From contig CAWGKI010000019.1 of NCBI GenBank assembly GCA_963823095.1, positions 1 through 64,000 of the forward strand: a DNA stretch of 64,000 nt. The letters run 5' to 3'. Shown piece by piece: positions 1 to 7,305 of the stretch (position 1 is the stretch's first letter; each line of letters starts with the position of its first letter). Both the position numbers and the translations under genes were made by a program. The notes beneath the pieces were generated by a model. That model saw only the letters and a program-made list of their open reading frames with translations, was not told where the DNA came from and searched no databases. This DNA is from CAIVVT01 sp963823095. Lineage in GTDB: Bacteria; Acidobacteriota; Terriglobia; Bryobacterales; Bryobacteraceae.

Positions 1-373
1 CAATAGGCACGCCCGGAGCGTCGCACAATGCGTTGGTGTGGGTCAGTCAGCGAATTTGGCGAGGCCCGGGTCCCACTCGGTTACAAGGCGAGCGGGCCGA
101 CGTGCGGTAACGCGACGGCCAAAATTCACTTCCGGGCTCGTCTGGACCACCGCACGCTTAGGGGCCGGCTCAAGTGATCTTGCGGTTTGGCGCATCGAAT
201 TTGGGCTCAGCCCCAAGTGATGGTGTTCCTCAGTCGTGGGCACTTCGAAGTATGCAAATGTCAGTTCCGACCCTTAGAGGACCGAACTAATACGTAGCAT
301 CTGGCGTTTCCTGGGTTTCAACGATGTAAGCGGCTGCGCTCGCCCGCTCTTGCCCGTTGGCTGCGCCGGCTCC
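1..373. other. Left-edge stretch with no supported gene
   Basis: I see no convincing gene here. Both strands carry only short open frames with arginine/serine-rich translations typical of GC-rich non-coding or antisense frames. The left edge may cut a gene that lies mostly outside the window. Confidence 0.4.
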
Positions 374-886
374 TCAGGCTCCTGCGTGTTCCTTCGTCTG
401 CAGAAGGCGGTCGAGGTACTTCTGCGCAATCTCGGGCTTGAATGATGCCAGACTCTGGAGTGCCTCAAGCGCCGGCGCTCTAAGAACTTGATGCCTGGCT
501 CCGAGCGTGCCGATGGCAGCAATTGCCGCATCTTGGGCGGCCAATCCTACCGGCAGCGTGAGCACTGCCGCAGTTTCAAGTTTGCGGCTTAGGGCGTCTG
601 GCTGAGCAAGCTCTGCCTCGGTGATAGCGTTTCGGCTGAAAAGGCATTCAATAGTCTTCTCCGAGAGGACATAGCCACTGCGAGCGTGCGCAACATCCAT
701 GAGTTCACTGAAGGCCTTTACGAGTCTGATGTCGGCCTCAGTTCTCGCGCTCGCAGACAAACGATCTTCCTCCTTGAGTTTCAGCCGGTACTGCCTCAAC
801 GCGAGCCACGAGCTAACTGCTAAGGAGAGCATCGTTATGCTGGCCGATACAACAAGGATCCAGTCCTTGATCTCCGTGGCTGTCAT
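374..886 (-). CDS. Small membrane-anchored hypothetical protein
   Basis: I do not recognise the family. The frame could start further upstream at 949, but the ATG at 886 is preferred: it has a GAGGG-type ribosome site about 10 bases upstream and puts a hydrophobic segment (about residues 8-30) at the N-terminus. That segment is followed by a basic, charged stretch (RQYRLKLKEEDR) and then an alanine/leucine-rich helical domain of about 130 residues. The layout suggests a one-pass membrane protein with a cytoplasmic helical domain. It stands alone, with no operon partner, in an accessory-looking region. Function is unknown. Confidence 0.55.
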   Translation of the reverse strand: MTATEIKDWILVVSASITMLSLAVSSWLALRQYRLKLKEEDRLSASARTEADIRLVKAFSELMDVAHARSGYVLSEKTIECLFSRNAITEAELAQPDALSRKLETAAVLTLPVGLAAQDAAIAAIGTLGARHQVLRAPALEALQSLASFKPEIAQKYLDRLLQTKEHAGA

Positions 887-1478
887 GATGATGAAACCCT
901 CTGACCAGCGGAAGCGCTCGCTGGTTTGTGTGCAGGCTGACCTGCACAACTAGCCGTTGCGGGTAGATGGTATACGCCCTCTAGAGGTGCGTTCCCTTCC
1001 TACAAACTATGCAAATTGAACCACATCCCAGCCGGATAAGCAACTCTGCTCCTCGGGCTCATTTGCAGATTGGAAAATGCTCCCCGCCACCCCTCGGCAC
1101 ATAACGCGGTGGGTACCGGGGAACTAGGGGAGCCGAGGAACCTCGGGAGGAACGGGAACAGCCCGTCCCACGGCAGGACCTGGGCAGAGGCAAGCGGTAA
1201 GAGCAAGGGCGATTGCCCAATGGCGAGGAAACCGCAGCCCACGCGTCATACCAAACCAGAAATGGCGCTCCGTCGAACGTTCCGGGAAAAGCGCCGGACC
1301 GTTTCACCATCGATTTAGAATTGCTGAACCAAATCGCGCCTGGAGCGGATCAGGCTGTCCGATTTCCATCCACTAGGACGTATTCACGCCCTCGTCGCGC
1401 TTCAACTTCGGATTTCAGGCTAATGTTGCTGATCGCGCGGACCTTGCGCAGTGATAGACTCCCGGACTAGGTATTCAA
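887..1478. other. Gene-poor accessory stretch
   Basis: About 590 bases hold no gene I can support. Overlapping frames exist on both strands but none has recognisable protein character. Bases 1090-1230 are rich in short G-run/C-run motifs that could fold, and may be the decayed remnant of a structured RNA or mobile element, but I cannot name one. Confidence 0.3.
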
Positions 1479-1883
1479 ATGACGAGAGAACAGGTTCTTG
1501 ATGCCGTCCAGAAAGGCCAATATGCAAAGTCCCTACGACAGAAACTTCATTCCAAAGTCATCATTGTGTCGCTAAGTAGGTCGAGGTGTTGCGGAGCCTT
1601 CTCACTACTGGTCGGGAGCAGGCAGGGCGGGTTCATCTCCCAGGATTGCCTTCAGTGTGGAAACCGATCGGCTCATGTTGGCTCGATGGATATTCCGGAT
1701 CTCGACTGCGACGACTGTCAGGCTGCGGGAGTTATCGTGGTGCGAGTTCTCTATGATGATTATTGGTACGAGTGCACTAGTTGCAGAAACCGGTGGCGGT
1801 TGTTCGATATCTTGCCCTTTTGGTCCGAGTTGTTTGAGTATTCAGGATTGGGCGCGCCGGGAGATCCATCGTACTGGACCTGA
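1479..1883 (+). CDS. Putative small zinc-ribbon hypothetical protein
   Basis: The frame encodes 134 residues with three CxxC pairs: C57/C60, C77/C80 and C99/C102. The last sits in YECTSCRNRW, which looks like a zinc-ribbon half (aromatic residues around a CxxC). The Cys spacing supports a real metal-binding protein, possibly nucleic-acid binding, but no known family is recognised. The N-terminal 50 residues are less convincing and no strong ribosome site precedes the ATG, so the start may be wrong. It stands alone between gene-poor stretches. Confidence is modest because the region has many decayed sequences. Confidence 0.4.
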   Translation: MTREQVLDAVQKGQYAKSLRQKLHSKVIIVSLSRSRCCGAFSLLVGSRQGGFISQDCLQCGNRSAHVGSMDIPDLDCDDCQAAGVIVVRVLYDDYWYECTSCRNRWRLFDILPFWSELFEYSGLGAPGDPSYWT

Positions 1884-2189
1884 TAGGGCTTGCAAGCGGC
1901 AAGCGGAACAGCCTGACCCGTCCCAACCCGACTTTTGGCAAGAAGTAAGCGGCGGCGCTCATGCCGAATGCAGCGAAAGTAGCGGATCGCCCATGATGCC
2001 AGGCCAGAAGTGAGGCACCACCGTTCGGGCCGGGGAACAGCGCCGGATCATCTCCCCCATGCGCTGGAATAACTGAGCAGAATTGCAGACGGGACGGATC
2101 CCGCTCCCCAACCTGAATGCCCGAAAGCGATTAGCTGTTGAGCCGCAAGAGACTGTAGATGCGCATGCTCATATGGGCCGAGTGCCACA
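1884..2189. other. Intergenic stretch with a short dispersed repeat
   Basis: No gene is seen. Bases 1891-1913 carry a 23-base word matching 3265-3287 at 22 positions (TGCAAGCGGCAAGCGG, one variable base, then ACAGCC). The word contains an imperfect palindrome (GCTTGC...GCAAGC) and belongs with the other palindromic intergenic words of this window. Confidence 0.45.
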
Positions 2190-2771
2190 TCATCCGCGGA
2201 GCTGGTCTTGAGGCACACGAAAGACACCCTTGATACATCGAGGGTTCCGAACCGCGATCTGAATATGAGTCTTCTCCCGGAATCCCGAGCCGGGGTAGGC
2301 AGGCTCACCCTCTGTGAAGATGCCCTTGACTGTCTCGATCGCCGGGGCCTTCTGCGCCTCGAGAATCGTGTGCAATCGCCGAACGACGGCGCAGTCGAGG
2401 TTGCGTCGGAGTTGGTCCTTGCCGTTCGACGGCAGCGCCAAATCGGCCGCCCGAGTCACGTCAACGAGGCTTTCGTAGGCAATCTTCACCCACTCCAGAC
2501 CGCTGGAGGTTGTCAGGTCAAGGCACAGGCCCAACTCAACCACCGCACCAATGACAAAGGGTTTCGAGATACTCGACGATTTGCGCCTTGATGCTTCCCG
2601 TGCAAATTCGAGCCCGCGCATTGGATTGGCTTCCCAGAAGTAGATACCAGGCCCGAGCCAATCGTAATCGTTGTTGCTAGGCTTGAAGGCTGTGCCAGAC
2701 AACAATCGCTCTCCGACGTCTTGATCGCAGCCGTGATAACCGAGGATGAAAGCAGACGTGAGGCGGTGCAA
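2190..2771 (-). CDS. Putative PARP-like ADP-ribosyltransferase toxin
   Basis: The 193-residue protein has two hallmarks of the H-Y-E branch of the ADP-ribosyltransferase fold: a YHG motif (H13) in an N-terminal strand, then LGPGIYFWE (Y44), closely resembling the GxGIYFA motif of PARP catalytic domains. After a helical middle comes a C-terminal strand, THIQIAVRNP (about 168-177), where the third catalytic residue is expected. No obvious Glu is there, so the acceptor chemistry or even activity is uncertain. Translation starts at TTG 2771, five bases after the stop of the small gene 2777-2989, so the two are probably coupled. By analogy with NAD-consuming toxins it is inferred to be the toxin of a toxin-antitoxin pair. 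It could also be a non-toxic NAD-binding protein. Confidence 0.65.
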   Translation of the reverse strand: MHRLTSAFILGYHGCDQDVGERLLSGTAFKPSNNDYDWLGPGIYFWEANPMRGLEFAREASRRKSSSISKPFVIGAVVELGLCLDLTTSSGLEWVKIAYESLVDVTRAADLALPSNGKDQLRRNLDCAVVRRLHTILEAQKAPAIETVKGIFTEGEPAYPGSGFREKTHIQIAVRNPRCIKGVFRVPQDQLRG

Positions 2772-2776
2772 GGAGA

Positions 2777-2989
2777 CTAGCGGTACTGCTTCGTGAGTTT
2801 CCCGGACTTCGTGTAGATGCCTTCGTCGACCAACACTTTCCGGGCCACGGCTTGAGACTTGGTCGAGCGTAGAGTGAAGGCCTTGGCTGCCTTCCTGAAC
2901 CGCTCGACGGCTTCAGGCGACACCAGTTCGAATTTGGTAGCTATCTGCGCCTTCACGAGAGAATTATAGCAGTACTGGCATCCCGCCAT
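2777..2989 (-). CDS. Small antitoxin-like protein upstream of the ART-like gene
   Basis: Up to 70 residues, basic and helical, ending with a compact motif (DEGIYTKSGKLTKQYR). Its size, position just upstream of the ART-like gene (5-base gap) and shared strand fit an antitoxin or immunity partner, but no DNA-binding fold is evident. The start is unclear. The ATG at 2989 has a weak ribosome site, and a GTG at 2956 would give a 59-residue protein beginning VKAQIATKFE. A perfect TATAAT box lies on the minus strand at 2963-2968, inside the longer frame, which hints that the shorter start is the real one. Confidence 0.6.
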   Translation of the reverse strand: MAGCQYCYNSLVKAQIATKFELVSPEAVERFRKAAKAFTLRSTKSQAVARKVLVDEGIYTKSGKLTKQYR

Positions 2990-3405
2990 TTCTCAGACCG
3001 CGCACCCAAGATCAACGCGTCCGCGATCTGTCGCACCAGGATCGTCGGTCTTCCTGAAGCAATCCAGTTGAGCGAGAATTCTCCGTTATCGGAACCTGCC
3101 TATCTCATAGCCCTTTCGGCTCATTCCGCAGCGCAATCCGCGAGCCTTCTGCGACCACGACGCCGCTCGTGCATCTGACATTCGAGAGGATCACGGATGC
3201 ACCATTTTCGTTCCATCACGCGGGGAGGACTCGGCCTGCTGGCCGTGGCATGCTGGCCGTAGCCTGCAAGCGGCAAGCGGGACAGCCGGTACACTGAACC
3301 CCTCGCGCCGGGACGGTAGCGCCGCGTTTGCGTCGTTCTCCTGGGACGACGGTTGACCAGGTTGCGTTGGTGAGCTTACAATGAAATTGTCAACTGGAGG
3401 CAGCG
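2990..3405. other. Intergenic region carrying repeat copy 1
   Basis: No intact gene. It holds repeat copy 1 (3106-3248), the dispersed word at 3265-3287, and the upstream region of the Xre gene, whose ribosome site is at about 3395-3400. The two toxin-antitoxin-like pairs are transcribed away from each other from this interval. Confidence 0.5.
3106..3248 (+). repeat. Leader/signal-peptide direct repeat, copy 1 (decayed)
   Basis: This copy matches 5144-5287 and 7162-7305 over about 145 bases. In all three copies the distance from the CATAG at the left edge to the ATG is exactly 91 bases, including the ribosome site (GAGAGGATCACGG). Here the ATG at 3197 opens a frame of 21 codons (MHHFRSITRGG...) ending at TAG, a truncated signal peptide. 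It looks like the 5' end of a lost paralogue of the gene at 7253. Confidence 0.8.
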
Positions 3406-4311
3406 ATGCTTACATACTCCGAGCAGCCCAAGACTTTGGACGAGATTCGCGCCAGCATCCAAAAGCACCTCGGCGATCCGGGCGGGAAGAAGCCCACCTA
3501 TGCCTTCGAGCGTCTCTCCAATACCTCTAATCGTCTCTGCTTTGTGTCCTATGCTACGAGCGACCTCCGCTACGAGATGCGCCAGGACCTGCTTCAGATC
3601 GTTGCCAAGTCCTGGCGCCTTCATCTGAATCTTGAGCCTTTTTCCGTGAGGACGGAATTTGCCAAGGACAAATTCTGCCTCTGGATCGAGAGTCATCCGG
3701 ATGCGAAGCATCGGCACTTCAGCGCAGTGTTGCGCGATCTGACCACCACCAAGCACCCGGGATTCTATGCCCGGATTCTGCGGGCTTACCAGCGACTGGA
3801 AAACGATCTTCCTGCCACACTGATCGACGAGGCCGCAGCGGCGCCGACGGATTACCTGGTAGCGGTAGAAGCCTTGAGTGCGGCTCCGGAGATCGCACAA
3901 CTGTTTGCGGACGATCCCTTCATCGCCGCCAGGTTTCGAGGGCTTAAACGGAAACAACAGATGCTCGAAGCCGCGGGCGGGGCTCTGACATCCGAGCAGG
4001 TTGCCGGGGTCCTCGGTATCTCGCGGCAGGCAGTCGACAAGCGTCGGGCGTCGAATCAGCTTCTCGCGCTGACACAAGGAAGACGAGGGTACAGTTATCC
4101 AAGCTTCCAGTTTGAGGACGGAAAGACGATAGCCGGGCTCGAAGACGTTCTTGGTCAGCTCAGCGATCTTGACCCGTGGATGCAAATGGTCTTCTTTACT
4201 ACCCCGAATGAGCGGTTGGGAGAACAGACACCCCTGGAGAAGCTCAAAAAGGGATTGCTGGATGAGGTCAAGGCCGCGGCCAGCGGATATGGAGAGCAGG
4301 GAGCGGCGTGA
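3406..4311 (+). CDS. Oversized Xre/MbcA-type antitoxin of a RES toxin pair
   Basis: The 301-residue protein has an antitoxin-like C-terminal half: a helix-turn-helix at about 193-225 (LTSEQVAGVLGISRQAVDKRR), then the toxin-binding MbcA/ParS/Xre region (about 228-291, with PWMQMVFFTTPNERLGEQTPLEKLKKG-type conservation). Family members are usually about 130-160 residues. Here roughly 145 extra N-terminal residues form a mixed alpha/beta segment that I do not recognise. A good ribosome site (GGAGGC, 6 bases before the ATG) supports the long start. Its stop overlaps the GTG start of the RES gene (GTGA), as expected for a coupled antitoxin-toxin operon. Such antitoxins usually repress their own promoter. 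Confidence 0.85.
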   Translation: MLTYSEQPKTLDEIRASIQKHLGDPGGKKPTYAFERLSNTSNRLCFVSYATSDLRYEMRQDLLQIVAKSWRLHLNLEPFSVRTEFAKDKFCLWIESHPDAKHRHFSAVLRDLTTTKHPGFYARILRAYQRLENDLPATLIDEAAAAPTDYLVAVEALSAAPEIAQLFADDPFIAARFRGLKRKQQMLEAAGGALTSEQVAGVLGISRQAVDKRRASNQLLALTQGRRGYSYPSFQFEDGKTIAGLEDVLGQLSDLDPWMQMVFFTTPNERLGEQTPLEKLKKGLLDEVKAAASGYGEQGAA

Positions 4312-4925
4312 CGGATCCCCCGGGTGATCACCCGCTGCCTCATCCGGAACTGGCATCACAGACACCGCTCATCTTCACCGTGAAGAAGGGCGAAGCTCTC
4401 TATCGCCATCACGTGGCGGCGCATGGCCCAGTCCATTTTGGCGCCACCGGCAATAACCGTTTCGACGATCCCCGTTGTCCTGCCGTTCGCGCTTTCGGAG
4501 TCCTCTACGTCGGAGCCGACCCGCATTGTTGTTTCGTCGAGTCGTGTGGTCCGACGACCGGAGTCCCCGCGGTCTCCTGCGCGCATCTCGATCACCGGGC
4601 GATGGCCAAGCTCGAATTGAGAGAGGAACTCCGCTTTGTAGACTTATTCTCGACGGGCGGACTAACAAGGATCGGGGCCGATGGCCGGCTCTTTACCGGC
4701 CCTTACAAGATCGCGCAGCATTGGTCGGCTGCATTGCGGGCGCACCCGTCGAAGCCTGACGGCATCCGCTACCCGTCCCGTCACGACCCTGCCCGTGCGG
4801 CGTATGCGGTCTATTCGCGTCCCGCCTCCACTTTCAAGGTGATCTCGCTTGGCTCTTTGATGGCGCCTGCTAACAGAGATCTTCTGAACGACATCCTGAC
4901 GGTTTATCAGGTTCAGTTGCTCTGA
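4308..4925 (+). CDS. RES-domain toxin
   Basis: A 205-residue RES-domain protein. The family has an ADP-ribosyltransferase-like fold, and characterised members deplete NAD+. Conserved family positions are visible: R33 (LYRHH), R51 in NRFDDP, Y67, E78 in FVES and S157 in YPSRHDP. The start is a GTG overlapping the antitoxin stop by four bases. The first 20 residues are proline/histidine-rich and poorly conserved. Paired with the Xre-type gene upstream it forms a RES-Xre type II toxin-antitoxin module. The catalytic set looks complete, so the toxin is probably active unless neutralised. Confidence 0.9.
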   Translation: MTDPPGDHPLPHPELASQTPLIFTVKKGEALYRHHVAAHGPVHFGATGNNRFDDPRCPAVRAFGVLYVGADPHCCFVESCGPTTGVPAVSCAHLDHRAMAKLELREELRFVDLFSTGGLTRIGADGRLFTGPYKIAQHWSAALRAHPSKPDGIRYPSRHDPARAAYAVYSRPASTFKVISLGSLMAPANRDLLNDILTVYQVQLL

Positions 4926-5060
4926 CCCCACGAAATGCCCCACTGCGGACCGATGGCCGAGTGACAGCACAATTTAGCACAATTTGACACGGCATAATCG
5001 CGTGAGGGCGTGCGGCATCGCCGTGGAACCGCTACCGCCGCAGTCTTGTGCCAATGCGCC

Positions 5061-5105
5061 AGTGGGCCGATTGGCAATCAGGCGCAGCTTGCCAAGCTGC
5101 CCCAC
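5061..5105. repeat. Palindromic-word element (GGC/GCC-loop type)
   Basis: Two adjacent short palindromes: GGCCGATTGGCAATCAGGC (imperfect, 5065-5083) and GCAGCTTGCCAAGCTGC (perfect 7-bp arms around GCC, 5084-5100), followed by CCCACAA. The same two words occur in the array at 59075-59181, which also carries the GTGGGG/CCCCAC flank. Confidence 0.7.
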
Positions 5106-5143
5106 AAACTGCGCCCTCGCCTTGTCTGTCCTTCCCTATGGTG

Positions 5144-5287
5144 CATAGCCCTTTTGACTCATTCCGCAGCGCAATGCGCGAGCCCTCTGCGACCAAGGCG
5201 CGCTTCGCGCATCTGAAATCGAAGAGGATCACGGATGCGCCATTTTCGTTCCATCGCGCAAGGAGGACTCGGCCTGCTGGCCGTGGG
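5144..5287 (+). repeat. Leader/signal-peptide direct repeat, copy 2 (decayed)
   Basis: Second copy of the repeat at 3106 and 7162. The ATG at 5235 opens MRHFRSIAQGGLGLLAVGAG, then reads into unrelated sequence and stops after about 30 codons. It has the same 91-base leader and ribosome site as the other copies, and no dehydrogenase body follows. Confidence 0.8.
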
Positions 5288-5387
5288 AGCGGGGCCTCGC
5301 GGAGGCCGCCTAGCCCCGTCCCGCTCCTAGGATGGCCCGCTCCTCGCTCCTGGCCATGAATGGTTCGCAAACCTGAGTTCCCCGGCT

Positions 5388-5810
5388 TCAACGGCGTATC
5401 CGAACGAGCACCTCCCGCCTGCCCTTGAACAACCTGACCAGGAATGCCGCCCAGAAGCACGCCGCCACCACGACAGTGACGATGAATCTGCGCGGCGAAA
5501 CATCGAAAGAAGTGTCGGAAATCAGCGCTCCAAAGGCAAGACCCGAGAAGATGAGTGCAAGTTGCAGGAACATGATCGGGCCGGCGAGCCGCCGCTTGAG
5601 GCGCGCCAGAGTCCTCAGCTCATGGTCAGGGGCAAGGGGTGGAGGCTCGGGGCTCGGGACACGCTCCTTGGAAAGATCCGCAAGCGTCTGCGCATACTCC
5701 CGGTCTTCGCGTAGGAAAGCTTCGATGAGAGCGCGCGTGTCTGGGCTGGCCTCACCGGCGGCGTATAACGGCCATAGATCCGCAACGACATCACGGGTTA
5801 CGTTTTCCAT
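5388..5810 (-). CDS. Probable membrane anti-sigma factor
   Basis: From the ATG at 5810 this is a 140-residue protein with a cytoplasmic N-terminal region (about 1-75, including VADLWPLYAAGEASPDTRALIEAFL) and two membrane segments (about 78-98 and 109-127). The N-terminal helix pattern resembles the anti-sigma helices of zinc-finger anti-sigma proteins (LLPLYLDGELS type), but the Cys/His zinc ligands are missing. The start lies inside the end of the ECF sigma gene (13-base overlap), so translation is coupled. It is inferred to hold the neighbouring sigma factor at the membrane. Confidence 0.7.
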   Translation of the reverse strand: MENVTRDVVADLWPLYAAGEASPDTRALIEAFLREDREYAQTLADLSKERVPSPEPPPLAPDHELRTLARLKRRLAGPIMFLQLALIFSGLAFGALISDTSFDVSPRRFIVTVVVAACFWAAFLVRLFKGRREVLVRIRR

Positions 5811-6295
5811 GCTCTCTCCTGTGCTTCCAGATCGGATTTGAGTTGCAGACGGGCACGATGGATCCGCACCTTGACCGCCCCGACCGAACAACCGAGGATC
5901 GCGGCAATCTGGTCGTACCGTAGATCCTCGTCGAGCGAGAGCACCAACGCCTCGCGTTGCGGCTCGGGCAGCCGTTGAATCGCCTTCAGTACCTCTGAAA
6001 GGGTCTGCCGGGTTTCGGCGGCGCGACTGGGCGATGGCGCCAGATCTGCCCGCTCCGGCACATCGCCGAGCGGCACGAGCCGGCGCTGGCGCTCGATAAG
6101 ATCCCGATAGAGGTTGCGCGCGATGGCGAAGAGATATGCCTTCACGGTATCGACGCGCAGATTCGTAGGCCCGCATAAAGCATGGACGAACGTTTCGGCG
6201 GTCAGATCCTCGGCGAGCTCGGCATTGGCGGACAGGTAGAACGAAAAGCGGTGGACATCACGAGCGTACCGGGTATAGATCTCTGCGAAGTCCAT
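5798..6295 (-). CDS. ECF-type RNA polymerase sigma factor
   Basis: From the ATG at 6295 the protein is about 165 residues, the usual ECF size. Region 2 is visible at the N-terminus (YTRYARDVHRFSFYLSANAELAEDLTAETF, reported here by its extent only), and region 4 at the C-terminus (LPEPQREALVLSLDEDL, then YDQIAAILGCSVGAVKVRIHRAR), a classic sigma-70 region 4 helix-turn-helix. An upstream ATG at 6379 would add 28 unconserved residues. It is co-transcribed with and overlaps the anti-sigma gene, and shares a divergent 118-base promoter region with the methyltransferase at 6414. Confidence 0.92.
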   Translation of the reverse strand: MDFAEIYTRYARDVHRFSFYLSANAELAEDLTAETFVHALCGPTNLRVDTVKAYLFAIARNLYRDLIERQRRLVPLGDVPERADLAPSPSRAAETRQTLSEVLKAIQRLPEPQREALVLSLDEDLRYDQIAAILGCSVGAVKVRIHRARLQLKSDLEAQERAWKT

Positions 6296-6413
6296 CGTGT
6301 CAGTCTCGCGAACAATACGGTTGAGATGAACCAAGGTTACCGGAATTCTGAGATTCTCCCGTTTGCCTGAAGCCGGCACAGTGGGGCGGCCCGTGGCGTA
6401 CGCTGGTCCATGA

Positions 6414-7109
6414 ATGAACGATCTGCCAGAGACCGATCTAGAGCGTCGCTATCGCCGCCGGGGTTCGCGCCAATGGGCCGATCGCTTGCGGCGGTTCGTG
6501 GAGCCCCCCGCGCCCTTCATCATGAACCCGGCCGAACCTTCGAGCTTTCCTCTGGGCCGCTGGAATCTCTACATCGGCGGCGCGGGCCGCGTAGCGCCGG
6601 GCTACGTGAACATCGACTTGATCGCGATGCCGGGAGTGGATGTTGCCGCGGATGCCGAGCATCTGCCGTTTTGTTCCGGCGTCTTTCAGCGGGTGGAGTG
6701 CGATGCGGTGCTGGAACACGTCCGCGATCCTTGCCAGGTCATGCGCGAGATTCGACGGGTTCTATCGCCGGGAGGATACGCCCATTTAGTAACCCCCTTC
6801 TGCCATCCTTTTCACGAGTATCCGAAGGACTTCCGAAGGTACACGATCGACGGATTGAAAGGGCTCGCTGGTGACTTGGAGGTTGTCGACGCAGGCTGGC
6901 GAACCGGGCCGACGGCGACGCTGCTGGTGATCGTTATCGAGTACATGAAGCTCCTGCTGCCGTTCCGGCTATGGCGAGTTTTTTCGCACGTCCTGTTCGG
7001 ATGGCTGCTGTTTCCATTGCGTTACATCGACCTGCTGCTGTTGCGATCGCCGCGAGCGGAGCGGATTGGCAACCACTGCTATGTCTGGCTTCGGAAGCGG
7101 GAAGGGTAA
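6414..7109 (+). CDS. Class I SAM-dependent methyltransferase
   Basis: The 231-residue protein has the shape of a Methyltransf_11 enzyme. A G-rich N-terminal strand (LYIGGAGRVAPGYVNIDL) is followed by an acidic motif (VDVAADAEHLPF), the signature CDAVLEHVRDP and MREIRRVLSPGGYAHLVTPF. The region after about residue 160 is hydrophobic (VIVIEYMKLLLPFRLW, FGWLLFPLRYIDLLLL), suggesting membrane association, perhaps on a lipid or glycan intermediate. Two ATGs lie four bases apart (6410 out of frame, 6414 in frame). It may share a promoter region with the sigma factor. Substrate unknown. Confidence 0.8.
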   Translation: MNDLPETDLERRYRRRGSRQWADRLRRFVEPPAPFIMNPAEPSSFPLGRWNLYIGGAGRVAPGYVNIDLIAMPGVDVAADAEHLPFCSGVFQRVECDAVLEHVRDPCQVMREIRRVLSPGGYAHLVTPFCHPFHEYPKDFRRYTIDGLKGLAGDLEVVDAGWRTGPTATLLVIVIEYMKLLLPFRLWRVFSHVLFGWLLFPLRYIDLLLLRSPRAERIGNHCYVWLRKREG

Positions 7110-7161
7110 AGGCAGCGCCACTGGAGTTTTGGCGACGAGGAGGGCGCTCCCCGGCCCTGCG

Positions 7162-7305
7162 CATAGCCCTTTCGACTCATTTCACGTGGCAAGCCGCGAG
7201 CCTTCTGCGACCAAGCCGCGCCGCGCGCATCTGACATTCGAGAGGATCACGGATGCACCATTTTCGTTTCATCGCGCGGGGAGGGCTCGGCCTGCTGGCC
7301 CTGGC
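7162..7305 (+). repeat. Leader/signal-peptide direct repeat, copy 3 (intact gene)
   Basis: Third copy of the repeat. It is the only one continuing into a full gene: the ATG at 7253 starts the sorbosone dehydrogenase. The 91-base leader before the ATG is the same length as in copies 1 and 2, and similarity fades within the signal-peptide codons. Confidence 0.8.

Larger units (their letters stand above)
4926..5387. other. Intergenic region with palindromic element and repeat copy 2
   Basis: No intact gene over about 460 bases between the RES toxin and the anti-sigma gene. It contains a palindromic element (5061-5105) and repeat copy 2 (5144-5287), both described separately. Confidence 0.5.

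Noticed and set aside
1070..1318. Possible group II intron or structured RNA remnant
   Set aside because: Some G/C-run motifs look foldable, but I could not find a conserved domain V-like or catalytic core, nor an intron reverse transcriptase.
1213..1470. 85-codon frame in the left accessory region
   Set aside because: No similarity to any family I know, and overlapping frames of equal quality exist on both strands.
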